From the NCBI RefSeq assembly GCF_003248605.1, contig NZ_QFPF01000091.1, forward strand, positions 1 through 18,672: a stretch of DNA of 18,672 nt. Direction: 5' to 3'. The stretch comes from Microbacterium sp. GTDB taxonomy: Bacteria; Actinomycetota; Actinomycetes; Actinomycetales; Microbacteriaceae. The number at the start of each line of letters is the position of its first letter. Within the stretch, counting starts at the first letter, position 1. This document shows, in pieces, positions 7,372 to 13,143 of this stretch. A program made the position numbers and the translations under genes. The notes beneath the pieces are model-generated. The model saw nothing but the letters and a program-made list of their open reading frames with translations. It was not told where the DNA came from and made no database searches.

Positions 7372-7817
7372 GCGTCCTCGCCTCCGATCAGCAGGATGGA
7401 TGTCGCCGTCACGACGTGCGCACCGTCGGCGTCGACGATCCGGGCCTCGCTCGTGACCATCGCACCCTTTCCGACGGCGCGCACGCCGGTCACGGCGAGG
7501 GTGGCGCGCAGCTCGTCGCCCGCGACGATCGGGCGGCTGTAGGCGAAGCGCTGCTCGGCGTGGATGGTGCGCTCGAGCGCGATTCCCGCGTCGGGCTCGG
7601 CGAGCAGCTGCTGCAGCGTGAGGTCCTGGATGACCATCGCGAAGGTGGGCGGGGCCACGATGTCGGGGTACCCGAGGGCCTGCGCGGCGGCCGGATCCGC
7701 GTGCTGGGGGTCGGTCGCGAAGACGGCGCGGGCGAACTCGCGCACCTTCTCACGACCCACGAGGTAGGGGGCGGTCGGCGGGAAGACCCGCCCGACCAGC
7801 TCGGGGTTCACTGACAC
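7368..7817 (-). CDS. FAS1-like/MaoC N-terminal-type dehydratase subunit (HadA-like)
   Basis: A 149-residue hot-dog-fold protein beginning MSVNPELVGRVFPP and containing VGREKVREFARAV, a segment rich in small residues (DPQHADPAAAQALGYPDIVA), PPTFAMVI, and an EQRFAYSRPIVAGDEL strand. This is the pattern of the non-catalytic, substrate-binding MaoC_dehydrat_N subunit (UPF0336/HadA type). It lacks the D-x4-H motif carried by the next gene, which supports a heterodimer. The GTG at 7817 is preceded by TAGGAT at leaderless spacing and by no ribosome binding site; a second GTG two codons later is the alternative. First gene of the HadA-HadB-murB operon. Confidence 0.87.
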   Translation of the reverse strand: MSVNPELVGRVFPPTAPYLVGREKVREFARAVFATDPQHADPAAAQALGYPDIVAPPTFAMVIQDLTLQQLLAEPDAGIALERTIHAEQRFAYSRPIVAGDELRATLAVTGVRAVGKGAMVTSEARIVDADGAHVVTATSILLIGGEDA

Positions 7818-7823
7818 CCGGCC

Positions 7824-7829
7824 ATCCTA
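7824..7829 (-). promoter_or_regulatory. -10 box for leaderless HadA-HadB-murB operon
   Basis: On the minus strand TAGGAT is followed by six bases and then the GTG at 7817, the spacing expected when the transcript starts at the start codon. It lies in the 37-base gap downstream of the TSUP permease gene, so the operon can be transcribed independently of that gene. Confidence 0.5.
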
Positions 7830-7854
7830 CCGAGCGGTCGCGACCGGGCCGTGG

Positions 7855-8661
7855 TCAGCCCTTGCGGCGCAACGCGCGGTAGACGATCTGCCCGGCGATG
7901 AAGACGAGGAACACCGCGAAGATCATGTTGCCGGTGAAGGGGTCGATGCTCTTGGCGATCCATGCGCCGAGCGCGGTGGTGGTGCACGCCGCGACGCCGA
8001 CCAGCAGCGCCCCCAGCAGGTCGATGTTGCCGCGTCGAATGTTGCCGATGGTGCCGGAGATGGCGGTCGGGATCATCATCAGCAGGCTCGTCCCGCGCGC
8101 GATCAGGTCGCTCGTGCCGAACAGGAGCATGAGTGCGGGGACGACGATGATTCCGCCACCCACGCCCAGAAGGCCAGACAGCACCCCGGTGATGAGTCCC
8201 AGGCCGACCAGGCCCGCACCCGTGACCCACGTCAGATCGAACGGCTCGCCGCGCACCGGCACCACGAAGAAGAGGCTGACGACGACCGCGAGCATGAAGC
8301 CGGCGAAGCCGAGCTGCAGCGCCTTGACGGGCACCTTCGGCAGCAGCCAGCTGCCGACCTGGGCGCCGACGACGGCGCCGGCGGCGAGGATCAGGGCCGG
8401 GATCCAGGCGACGTCCTGGGTCAGGGCGTACGCGATGACGCCGACGGTGGCGGTGGGCACGATCGCACCCAGTGAGGTGCCCGTCGCGCGGCGCTGCGGG
8501 TAGGTCGCGAGCAGCACCAGCAACGGCACGATCACCACCCCGCCGCCGACGCCGAACATGCCCGAGAGCAGTCCTGCGAACAGCCCGATCCCGAGGTGCG
8601 TGAGGATTCGACGCGCTCCCCACGTCCGCTCGTCGATCGCCCGTGCTGGATCGTCGCTCAT
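7855..8661 (-). CDS. TSUP-family (TauE/SafE) membrane permease
   Basis: Polytopic membrane protein of 268 residues with about eight spans in two homologous halves. Each half opens with the family's signature: GMFGVGGG at 34-41 followed by VVIVPLLVLL, and GLLGVGGG at 163-170 followed by IIVVPALMLLFG. After each comes a conserved RATGTSL / ARGTSLL segment. Members move sulfite, sulfoacetate, taurine-derived or other small organic anions; the substrate here cannot be told. GGGAGG lies 7 bases before the ATG at 8661 (4 bases before the ATG at 8664), so I prefer 8661; a GTG at 8676 is less likely. It is 69 bases downstream of the potassium channel gene on the same strand, and transcription may be shared. 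No sulfur-metabolism genes are adjacent. Confidence 0.9.
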   Translation of the reverse strand: MSDDPARAIDERTWGARRILTHLGIGLFAGLLSGMFGVGGGVVIVPLLVLLATYPQRRATGTSLGAIVPTATVGVIAYALTQDVAWIPALILAAGAVVGAQVGSWLLPKVPVKALQLGFAGFMLAVVVSLFFVVPVRGEPFDLTWVTGAGLVGLGLITGVLSGLLGVGGGIIVVPALMLLFGTSDLIARGTSLLMMIPTAISGTIGNIRRGNIDLLGALLVGVAACTTTALGAWIAKSIDPFTGNMIFAVFLVFIAGQIVYRALRRKG

Positions 8662-8730
8662 CATCCGCCCTCCCACGACCGGGGTAGCGGGCCGCAGAGA
8701 AACCCTAGTGGAGCGCCGGGGCGCCCCCGA

Positions 8731-9492
8731 TCACGCCGGGTCGGCGTCGGGTGCGCGCCCGGCGTCCGCCGGCCGCGGCGAGCGGGCGGGCGGTGCGCCG
8801 AACATCTGCGCGACCTGCTCGAGTCGCGCCGACATCTCGTGGATCTCCGCGCGCGTCGCCGGCAGCTCGTCCTCGTGCCCCCGGGCCGCGCGCTCGGCAA
8901 CCCACGACGCGAGCGTCGCGGTGACCGTTCCCACGACCGCGACGCCCCCGATCATCAGCCCCACCGCGACCAGGCGACCGAGGAAGGTCACCGGCGTGTA
9001 GTCGCCGTAGCCGACGGTCGTGATCGTGACGAAGGCCCACCACAGCGCATCCCAGAAGTTCGTGATGTTGGCCTCGGGCGAAGCACGCTCGGCCTCGAGC
9101 ACCGAGAGGGCCGCCAGATAGATCAGCATGAGGGCCGCGGCCGCGCCGTAGATCATGATGCGGCTGCGCAGCGCCGAGCCCGCCGTACGGCGGAGCACGT
9201 GGAACACCGTCAGCACGCGCAGCAGCCGCAGCGGTCGCAGGGCCGGCACCAGCACGACGACGAGGTCGAAGATGTGGCGACGGAACCATCGTCCGCGCTC
9301 GCTCGCGAGCGAGAGGCGCACGACGTAGTCGACGACGAACATCAGCCAGGTGATGAAGATCAGCGACTCGGTGACGAGTCGGTCGGGGCCGCGCAGCTCG
9401 GCGATGACCTGCCAGGAGTAGGCGACGGTGAAGACCAGGGATGCCGCGATCAACGGCCAGTAGGTCAGCTTCTCCCAGCGATCCTCGGTCAT
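8731..9492 (-). CDS. Voltage-gated-type potassium channel (6TM ion channel)
   Basis: Membrane protein of 253 residues. A pore helix and selectivity filter TTVGYGD lie at 158-164, flanked by spans at about 112-131 and 170-192. In front are four more hydrophobic segments, the fourth (about 84-102, RPLRLLRVLTVFHVLRR) carrying arginines every three residues like an S4 voltage sensor, with acidic D55 in the second (MFVVDYVVRL). This is the six-segment VIC-family layout seen in small bacterial Kv channels. After the last span, a helix of about 30 residues (202-231, rich in E, R and L) could form a coiled-coil tetramerisation tail; the end is Pro/Ala-rich. I start it at the ATG at 9492, where TAGAGT is placed for a leaderless transcript; an upstream GTG at 9546 adds an unconvincing arginine-rich extension. 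The channel presumably sets membrane potential or K+ flux. Confidence 0.92.
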   Translation of the reverse strand: MTEDRWEKLTYWPLIAASLVFTVAYSWQVIAELRGPDRLVTESLIFITWLMFVVDYVVRLSLASERGRWFRRHIFDLVVVLVPALRPLRLLRVLTVFHVLRRTAGSALRSRIMIYGAAAALMLIYLAALSVLEAERASPEANITNFWDALWWAFVTITTVGYGDYTPVTFLGRLVAVGLMIGGVAVVGTVTATLASWVAERAARGHEDELPATRAEIHEMSARLEQVAQMFGAPPARSPRPADAGRAPDADPA

Positions 9493-9499
9493 GCACCGC

Positions 9500-9505
9500 A
9501 CTCTA
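9500..9505 (-). promoter_or_regulatory. -10 box for leaderless potassium channel mRNA
   Basis: TAGAGT on the minus strand is separated by 7 bases from the ATG at 9492, and no ribosome binding site is visible. This is the third gene in the window with this arrangement. Confidence 0.45.
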
Positions 9506-9601
9506 GAGGCGCGTCCCGGCACCCCCGCGGCGCCCCGCCGCACCATCGCGAGCGCCGTCGCGGGGCCGATCGCAAGGGATCAGATGTACCCACATTTTTG
9601 T

Positions 9602-9617
9602 CCCCCATTCGGTGGAC
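9602..9617 (+). repeat. Copy 2 of the 16-base intergenic motif
   Basis: Exact second copy of CCCCCATTCGGTGGAC (first copy 4486-4501). Here it is extended by flanking bases into an imperfect dyad, TGTCC (9599-9603) and GGACA (9614-9618), and its end overlaps the proposed -35 box TGGACA, so a bound protein could block or recruit RNA polymerase. Confidence 0.5.
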
Positions 9618-9642
9618 AGAAACACTGCCGGTCCGGTAGCTT
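9613..9642 (+). promoter_or_regulatory. Promoter of candidate small RNA/leader
   Basis: TGGACA (9613-9618, one mismatch to TTGACA) and TAGCTT (9637-9642, fits TAnnnT) are separated by 18 bases. Transcription would start near 9649. The T-rich and A-rich flanks stand out from the GC-rich surroundings. Confidence 0.45.
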
Positions 9643-9648
9643 TTCCCA

Positions 9649-9794
9649 TACCCGATCTCAACGATGTGAAGTGGGGACTTTGCATCGCCAGTCTCATCGG
9701 CGTGCGATGGGGCGACACGCTTCGGGGGGAAACAAGACAAGTCCCTCCTGCGCCGACGACTGGGGAAGACGACGGCGCAGGAGGGCTTTTCTTG
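9649..9794 (+). ncRNA. Candidate structured small RNA or attenuator leader
   Basis: This lies inside the 361-base gap between the potassium channel and FUSC genes, where I find no convincing protein gene. Hairpin 1 is 9662-9672 paired with 9677-9687 (11 pairs including two G-U) around a GGGG loop. Hairpin 2 is 9700-9706 with 9713-9720 (7 pairs, one bulged A) around an ATGGGG loop. A single-stranded GGGGGG run (9724-9729) follows, then the terminator hairpin, whose loop also contains GGGG. An alternative pairing, GGGACTT (9674-9680) with AAGTCCC (9739-9745), would break both hairpin 1 and the base of the terminator, so the RNA could switch. It matches no RNA class I recognise: no SRP, tmRNA, RNase P, 6C or c-di-AMP riboswitch signature. 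It is either a free RNA of about 140 bases or a leader controlling the downstream FUSC gene. All structure was read by eye. Confidence 0.45.
9743..9794 (+). terminator. Strong intrinsic terminator
   Basis: CCCTCCTGCGCCG (9743-9755) and CGGCGCAGGAGGG (9773-9785) form a perfect 13-base stem with a 17-base loop, followed by CTTTTCTTG. It is the only classical stem-plus-T-tract terminator in the window and lies 60-70 bases before the FUSC start, well after any coding gene on this strand. The right arm contains a perfect AGGAGG that the stem would hide. Confidence 0.8.
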
Positions 9795-9842
9795 CGTGCG
9801 CAGGCATCGCGCTAACGCGATATCCGCGCCGCGAGGGGCATC

Positions 9843-9851
9843 ATGGTCTGA
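9843..9851 (+). other. Two-codon upstream open reading frame (Met-Val-stop)
   Basis: GAGGGG (9833-9838) sits 4 bases before ATG GTC TGA, and two bases after this stop come the paired ATGs of the FUSC gene, which have no ribosome binding site at normal spacing. Reinitiation from this tiny frame is possible. Alternatively CATGGT (9842-9847) acts as a weak -10 box for a leaderless start. Confidence 0.25.
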
Positions 9852-9853
9852 GC

Positions 9854-10939
9854 ATGATGGCCCGCGCACCCTCCAGGATCGGCCGGTCGGCGCGCACCGC
9901 CGCGGGCCAGGTCGTGAATGCCGCCCAGCTTCTGCTGGCGGCGAAGGCCGCCGGTGCGGCCGTGATCGCGTGGTGGCTGGCGCCCCTGATCCCCTTCGCC
10001 GACGACGAGTACTCCTACTACGCACCGCTCGGCGTGCTGGTCGCGATGTATCCCACGCTGGCGGCCTCGGCACGCTCCGGACTGCAGGCCCTGATGGGGC
10101 TCGCCGTGGGCATCGTGCTGGGTGTCGCGGGGATCCTCCTCATTCGTGCCGGCGTGCCCGTGCTGCCGGTCCTCGCGCTCGTGGTGGGCGTCGGTGTCCT
10201 GCTCGGCGGCGGGCGCGCCCTCGGCGTGGGTCGCGACTGGATCGCGATCGCGGGGCTGTTCGTGCTGATGCTCGGCGGCTCGGACGCCGACGGATTCTCG
10301 ATCTCGTATCTCGCGACGATGGGCTTCGGTGTGCTGGTCGGCATGCTCGTGAACGTGCTGATCGCGCCGCCCCTGCGCCTGCGGCACGCCGGCGAGCGGC
10401 TCTCGGCCTTGCGCGACCAGATCGCGAGCGATCTCGACACCATGGCCGGCGCCGTCGCCGATGGCGCCCTCGATAGCGACGCACTCGGTGAGGCGATGGT
10501 CGCGCTCGCGGACACCGCCGCCGACGTCGCGGACGACGTGCGCGAGGGCGATGTGAGCCGCAAAGGCAATCCGCGCAGCATCCGCCATCGCGAACAGCAG
10601 CGCGAGAACACCGCGCGCTTCCGCGCGATCGAGCGCATCGTGTTCTTCACCCGCGACCTGGCCGATGTGCTCGCCCGCATGCACGAGCAGCGATCGCCGC
10701 TGCTGGGCGCCGCACACCGCGACGAGCTCGCCGCCGTCATCCGCGCGACCGGTGCGTTCGTGGCGGCGCCCGTCGGCAGCCCGGACGCCCCAGATCTGCT
10801 CGCGACCGCCGAGGCGGGCCTCGACGAGTATGCGCGGCTCGTTCCCGAGCGCCTCAGCCCGCCGCGCGATGCCGGCGCGGAGCTGACCGCCATCGAGTGC
10901 CTGCGGCGCATCCTCGAGGCCGCCCGGCCGTTCGCGTGA
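9854..10939 (+). CDS. FUSC/aromatic acid exporter-like membrane protein
   Basis: A 361-residue protein with a membrane half and a soluble half. About six hydrophobic segments lie in residues 20-175 (for example AAKAAGAAVIAWWLAPLIPF, GLQALMGLAVGIVLGVAGIL, LPVLALVVGVGVLL, DWIAIAGLFVLMLGG, MGFGVLVGMLVNVLIAPPLRL). The rest, from about 180, is a charged alpha-helical region. This is the architecture of FUSC-type (ArAE, p-hydroxybenzoate efflux-like) proteins, here with a single membrane half, so a dimer is expected. Efflux of aromatic acids or another small molecule is a family-level guess. Two adjacent ATGs (9854, 9857) are possible starts; neither has a proper ribosome binding site, and a two-codon frame lies just upstream. 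The gene follows the candidate structured RNA, which might regulate it. Confidence 0.85.
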   Translation: MMARAPSRIGRSARTAAGQVVNAAQLLLAAKAAGAAVIAWWLAPLIPFADDEYSYYAPLGVLVAMYPTLAASARSGLQALMGLAVGIVLGVAGILLIRAGVPVLPVLALVVGVGVLLGGGRALGVGRDWIAIAGLFVLMLGGSDADGFSISYLATMGFGVLVGMLVNVLIAPPLRLRHAGERLSALRDQIASDLDTMAGAVADGALDSDALGEAMVALADTAADVADDVREGDVSRKGNPRSIRHREQQRENTARFRAIERIVFFTRDLADVLARMHEQRSPLLGAAHRDELAAVIRATGAFVAAPVGSPDAPDLLATAEAGLDEYARLVPERLSPPRDAGAELTAIECLRRILEAARPFA

Positions 10940-10949
10940 TCCGGGGGAT

Positions 10950-10990
10950 CCCCGTGCCCGGCGATGTGCGCTCTGTGCCTCACGGGGTTT
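10950..10990 (+). terminator. Possible weak terminator after the FUSC gene
   Basis: CCCCGTG (10950-10956) and CACGGGG (10981-10987) make a perfect 7-base stem followed by TTT. A smaller overlapping hairpin, CGGGG/CCCCG, lies at 10942-10954. The 24-base loop and short T-tract make it doubtful. Confidence 0.3.
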
Positions 10991-11009
10991 CGCGTCACAC
11001 GCCCGTCAT

Positions 11010-11035
11010 CTCACGTCGCTAGCGTGAGGGAGAAT
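11010..11035 (+). promoter_or_regulatory. Operator-like dyad and -10 box ahead of the glycoside hydrolase gene
   Basis: CTCACG (11010-11015) and CGTGAG (11023-11028) form an inverted repeat around a 7-base spacer, immediately before GAGAAT (11030-11035), a possible -10 box. The dyad would cover the spacer between -35 and -10, the usual place for a repressor of sugar-induced genes. No matching regulator gene is in the window. Confidence 0.35.
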
Positions 11036-11076
11036 CATCCGGCCGGCGGCACCCACCCCAAGGAGACTTGCGACCG

Positions 11077-12762
11077 ATGACCCTCCCCCCGCTTCTGACC
11101 CGAGCCACCCGAAGGGCCCTCATCTTCGCCACGGCCGCCGCGGTCGTCATGGGCGCCCTGGCGGCTCCCGTCGCGAGCGCCGCGGACACGAGCCGCACGG
11201 CGCACGCGAGCACACGCGAACCGGGCACGCTGCCGGCGCTGGGCTTCTCCCTCAACGGAGAGGCCCTCTCGGGGCCCGTCTCGCCGGCGCACTACGCCAC
11301 CCTCGGCGAGATGACCCCCGGCACCGTCTGGGCACGCGTGGGCTTCAACAGTGACGGCAACTGGCGGGCGAACGTCGACGAATACCTCGTCCCCATCCGC
11401 AAGGCGGGAATGAAGGTGCTGCTGCGCGCGTCGTTCCGGGGTGCCGTCTACAACAAGAAAGTGCCCCTGAACGCCACCGAACAGGCGCGCTACGGCGACT
11501 TCGTCCGCGACCTCGCGCAGTACGTCAAGACCAAACACGGCCTCACCCCCGACGATGTCGTCTTCGAGCACCCGAACGAGAGCAACGGCCTGGTGTCGGG
11601 GGCGGCCTACGCGGCGGCCGCCAAGAACGCCTACCCGAAACTCAAGTCGGTCGATCCCGGATTCCAGATCATCGGCGCCAGCGAGAACGTGTACGCGTCG
11701 AACTGGAAGACCTGGCTCAAGGACGTCTACAGGGGCGGGTACGCATCGGCATCCGACGGTGTGAGCTTCCACAACTACGACCCGCAGGGCGATGGCTCCC
11801 GGTACGCCTTCCTCGAGAGCGTCATGAAGGAGCACGGGCACTGGCCCGCGATGGTGTGGCTGAGCGAGTTCGGCACCACCACCGTCCCCGGCGCGAAGGG
11901 AAATGGTTCATGGGGTGCAGGACGGGTGGCACAGAGCGAGGCGGGACAGGCCGTGCGCATCACCGGCGTGCTCGAGTATCTGCGCGACGAGTACCCCTGG
12001 ATCACGCACGCGTTCGTGTACGCCGATGAGGACATCCCACCGCGCAAGTCCTCCGACCGTTTCGAGGCCTACTTCGGCATCTTCGCCAACGATTCGAAGG
12101 GCACGATCACGCGGGAGAAACCCGCCGTCCAGGCCATTCGCGACCTCTACGCGGCAGAGGCCGCAGCGGGCGTGGGGCCCACGGCATCCTCCGTCGCCTC
12201 GGCGGATCAGCGGGCGACGGCAGCCCCCGCGGCCCTCGCCCCCGCACCTGTCACGGGCGATTCCCAGACCCTCGCGAGCTTCGCTTTGAGCGGCTCCGCG
12301 CCGTCGTCGTCCGGCCAGGGGGTCAGAGTGACTCCGATCACCGGCAGCGGATTCGGCACCGCACCCAAATACGGCGACTACACCCCCGCCTACGGTCGAA
12401 AGCTGCTGCAGACCAACCCGACCACCACGACGCCGAAGACGAATGCCGCCTACGTCGAGACGGTGCTCACCCCGGCCGTGGCCGGATCGACGGTGACCGT
12501 CGAGTCGATCCAGCTGAAGGCCGCCCGAGGCGGGGATGCGCAGCCTCGAGGTCTGGTCATCGTCGCCGTCGTCGACGGCCGACCGACCACCCTGCTCTCA
12601 CAGCCGATCGCGACGCAACGACCCAAGCTCAGCGCCTTCAGCGTCACGGGGCTCGCCCTGACGGGCAAGGAGGTGCGCATCCGCATCTATCCGTATTCGC
12701 CGGTGCAGACGGCGACCGTCGAGATGTCCGATCTCTCGATCACGGGACGCATCAGCGGCTGA
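11077..12762 (+). CDS. Secreted clan GH-A-like glycoside hydrolase with C-terminal beta-rich domain
   Basis: Exported protein of 561 residues. A Sec signal peptide covers 1-35 (Arg-rich start, hydrophobic 14-30, cleavage after PVASA). Residues about 50-360 look like a TIM-barrel glycosidase: GFSLNGE near the first strand, VWARVGFN, KVLLRASF, then VVFEHPNESNG with N167-E168 as the Asn-Glu acid/base pair of clan GH-A, FHNYDP with H232, WLSEFGTTTV with E264 as candidate nucleophile, and HAFVYADED. An Ala/Pro/Thr-rich linker (about 362-395) leads to a 165-residue C-terminal domain rich in Val/Thr strands ending GRISG, probably a carbohydrate-binding-like beta sandwich. I cannot place it in a numbered GH family. 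AAGGAG lies about 11 bases before the ATG; a TTG at 11068 is too close to that site. No transporter or regulator for sugars is adjacent. No LPXTG or membrane anchor is seen, so it is likely released. Confidence 0.8.
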   Translation: MTLPPLLTRATRRALIFATAAAVVMGALAAPVASAADTSRTAHASTREPGTLPALGFSLNGEALSGPVSPAHYATLGEMTPGTVWARVGFNSDGNWRANVDEYLVPIRKAGMKVLLRASFRGAVYNKKVPLNATEQARYGDFVRDLAQYVKTKHGLTPDDVVFEHPNESNGLVSGAAYAAAAKNAYPKLKSVDPGFQIIGASENVYASNWKTWLKDVYRGGYASASDGVSFHNYDPQGDGSRYAFLESVMKEHGHWPAMVWLSEFGTTTVPGAKGNGSWGAGRVAQSEAGQAVRITGVLEYLRDEYPWITHAFVYADEDIPPRKSSDRFEAYFGIFANDSKGTITREKPAVQAIRDLYAAEAAAGVGPTASSVASADQRATAAPAALAPAPVTGDSQTLASFALSGSAPSSSGQGVRVTPITGSGFGTAPKYGDYTPAYGRKLLQTNPTTTTPKTNAAYVETVLTPAVAGSTVTVESIQLKAARGGDAQPRGLVIVAVVDGRPTTLLSQPIATQRPKLSAFSVTGLALTGKEVRIRIYPYSPVQTATVEMSDLSITGRISG

Positions 12763-12817
12763 GGTCAGTGCACGACGGCCTTGAGCACGACCATGACGAG
12801 GCCGAACGCCGCGGTGC

Positions 12818-13081
12818 TCAACGTCCTGACGAGCGCTCGCGGTGCTCGTAGAGACCGTGGTGGGCGACCGTCCCGGCATAGACATGAGCGATCCAGAAGA
12901 CCAGGACCGTCACGACGACGGTCAGGAGCACCTGCAGCGAGGTGGCCCGGTGCATGCCTGCGACGACGATCATCCCCGAGACGAGGATGACCCCGTAGAC
13001 GGCCTGCTCGGTGGCGAAGCTCGCGCGGATGACCTTGGACGGCAGATCCGCGGGCTCCGGTTCACGGGACGACGCACTCAT
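12818..13081 (-). CDS. Small membrane protein, probably frameshifted at the 3' end
   Basis: Unrecognised 87-residue protein. A charged N-terminus (about 1-22) is followed by two hydrophobic segments, about 28-43 (AVYGVILVSGMIVVAG) and 50-68 (QVLLTVVVTVLVFWIAHVY). It then ends abruptly in a hydrophilic tail, EHRERSSGR. In the -1 frame the DNA just before that stop continues as ALVRTL then STAAFGLVMVVLKAVVH, a convincing third membrane helix, with a stop at 12765-12767 directly against the convergent glycoside hydrolase stop. A one-base deletion, a programmed frameshift or a sequencing error near 12830-12850 would explain this; the intact protein would have about 106 residues. Start is ATG at 13081 (ATG at 13090 is the alternative); neither has a good ribosome binding site. 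The frame stays open upstream into the PaaX gene, but that is a shadow. Confidence 0.6.
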   Translation of the reverse strand: MSASSREPEPADLPSKVIRASFATEQAVYGVILVSGMIVVAGMHRATSLQVLLTVVVTVLVFWIAHVYAGTVAHHGLYEHRERSSGR

Positions 13082-13143
13082 GGCCCTCATCGTGCCAGAT
13101 GCGGCGCCATCAGTCGCCTGGCGTTCTTCGCCACCGCACGATG

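Noticed and set aside
8718..8727. GGGGCGCCCC palindrome between channel and TSUP genes as terminator
   Set aside because: It has no loop as a hairpin and no T-tract on the minus strand; GC-rich palindromes of this size arise by chance in such DNA.
9602..9790. Known riboswitch or RNA class (c-di-AMP, 6C, SRP, tmRNA, RNase P)
   Set aside because: None of the conserved sequence signatures could be found; the hairpin loops are G-rich, not C-rich as in 6C RNA.
9612..9815. 67-residue frame across the candidate RNA region (GTG start)
   Set aside because: It runs through the terminator hairpin, has no ribosome binding site, and the translation shows no recognisable domain. A leader peptide remains possible but unsupported.
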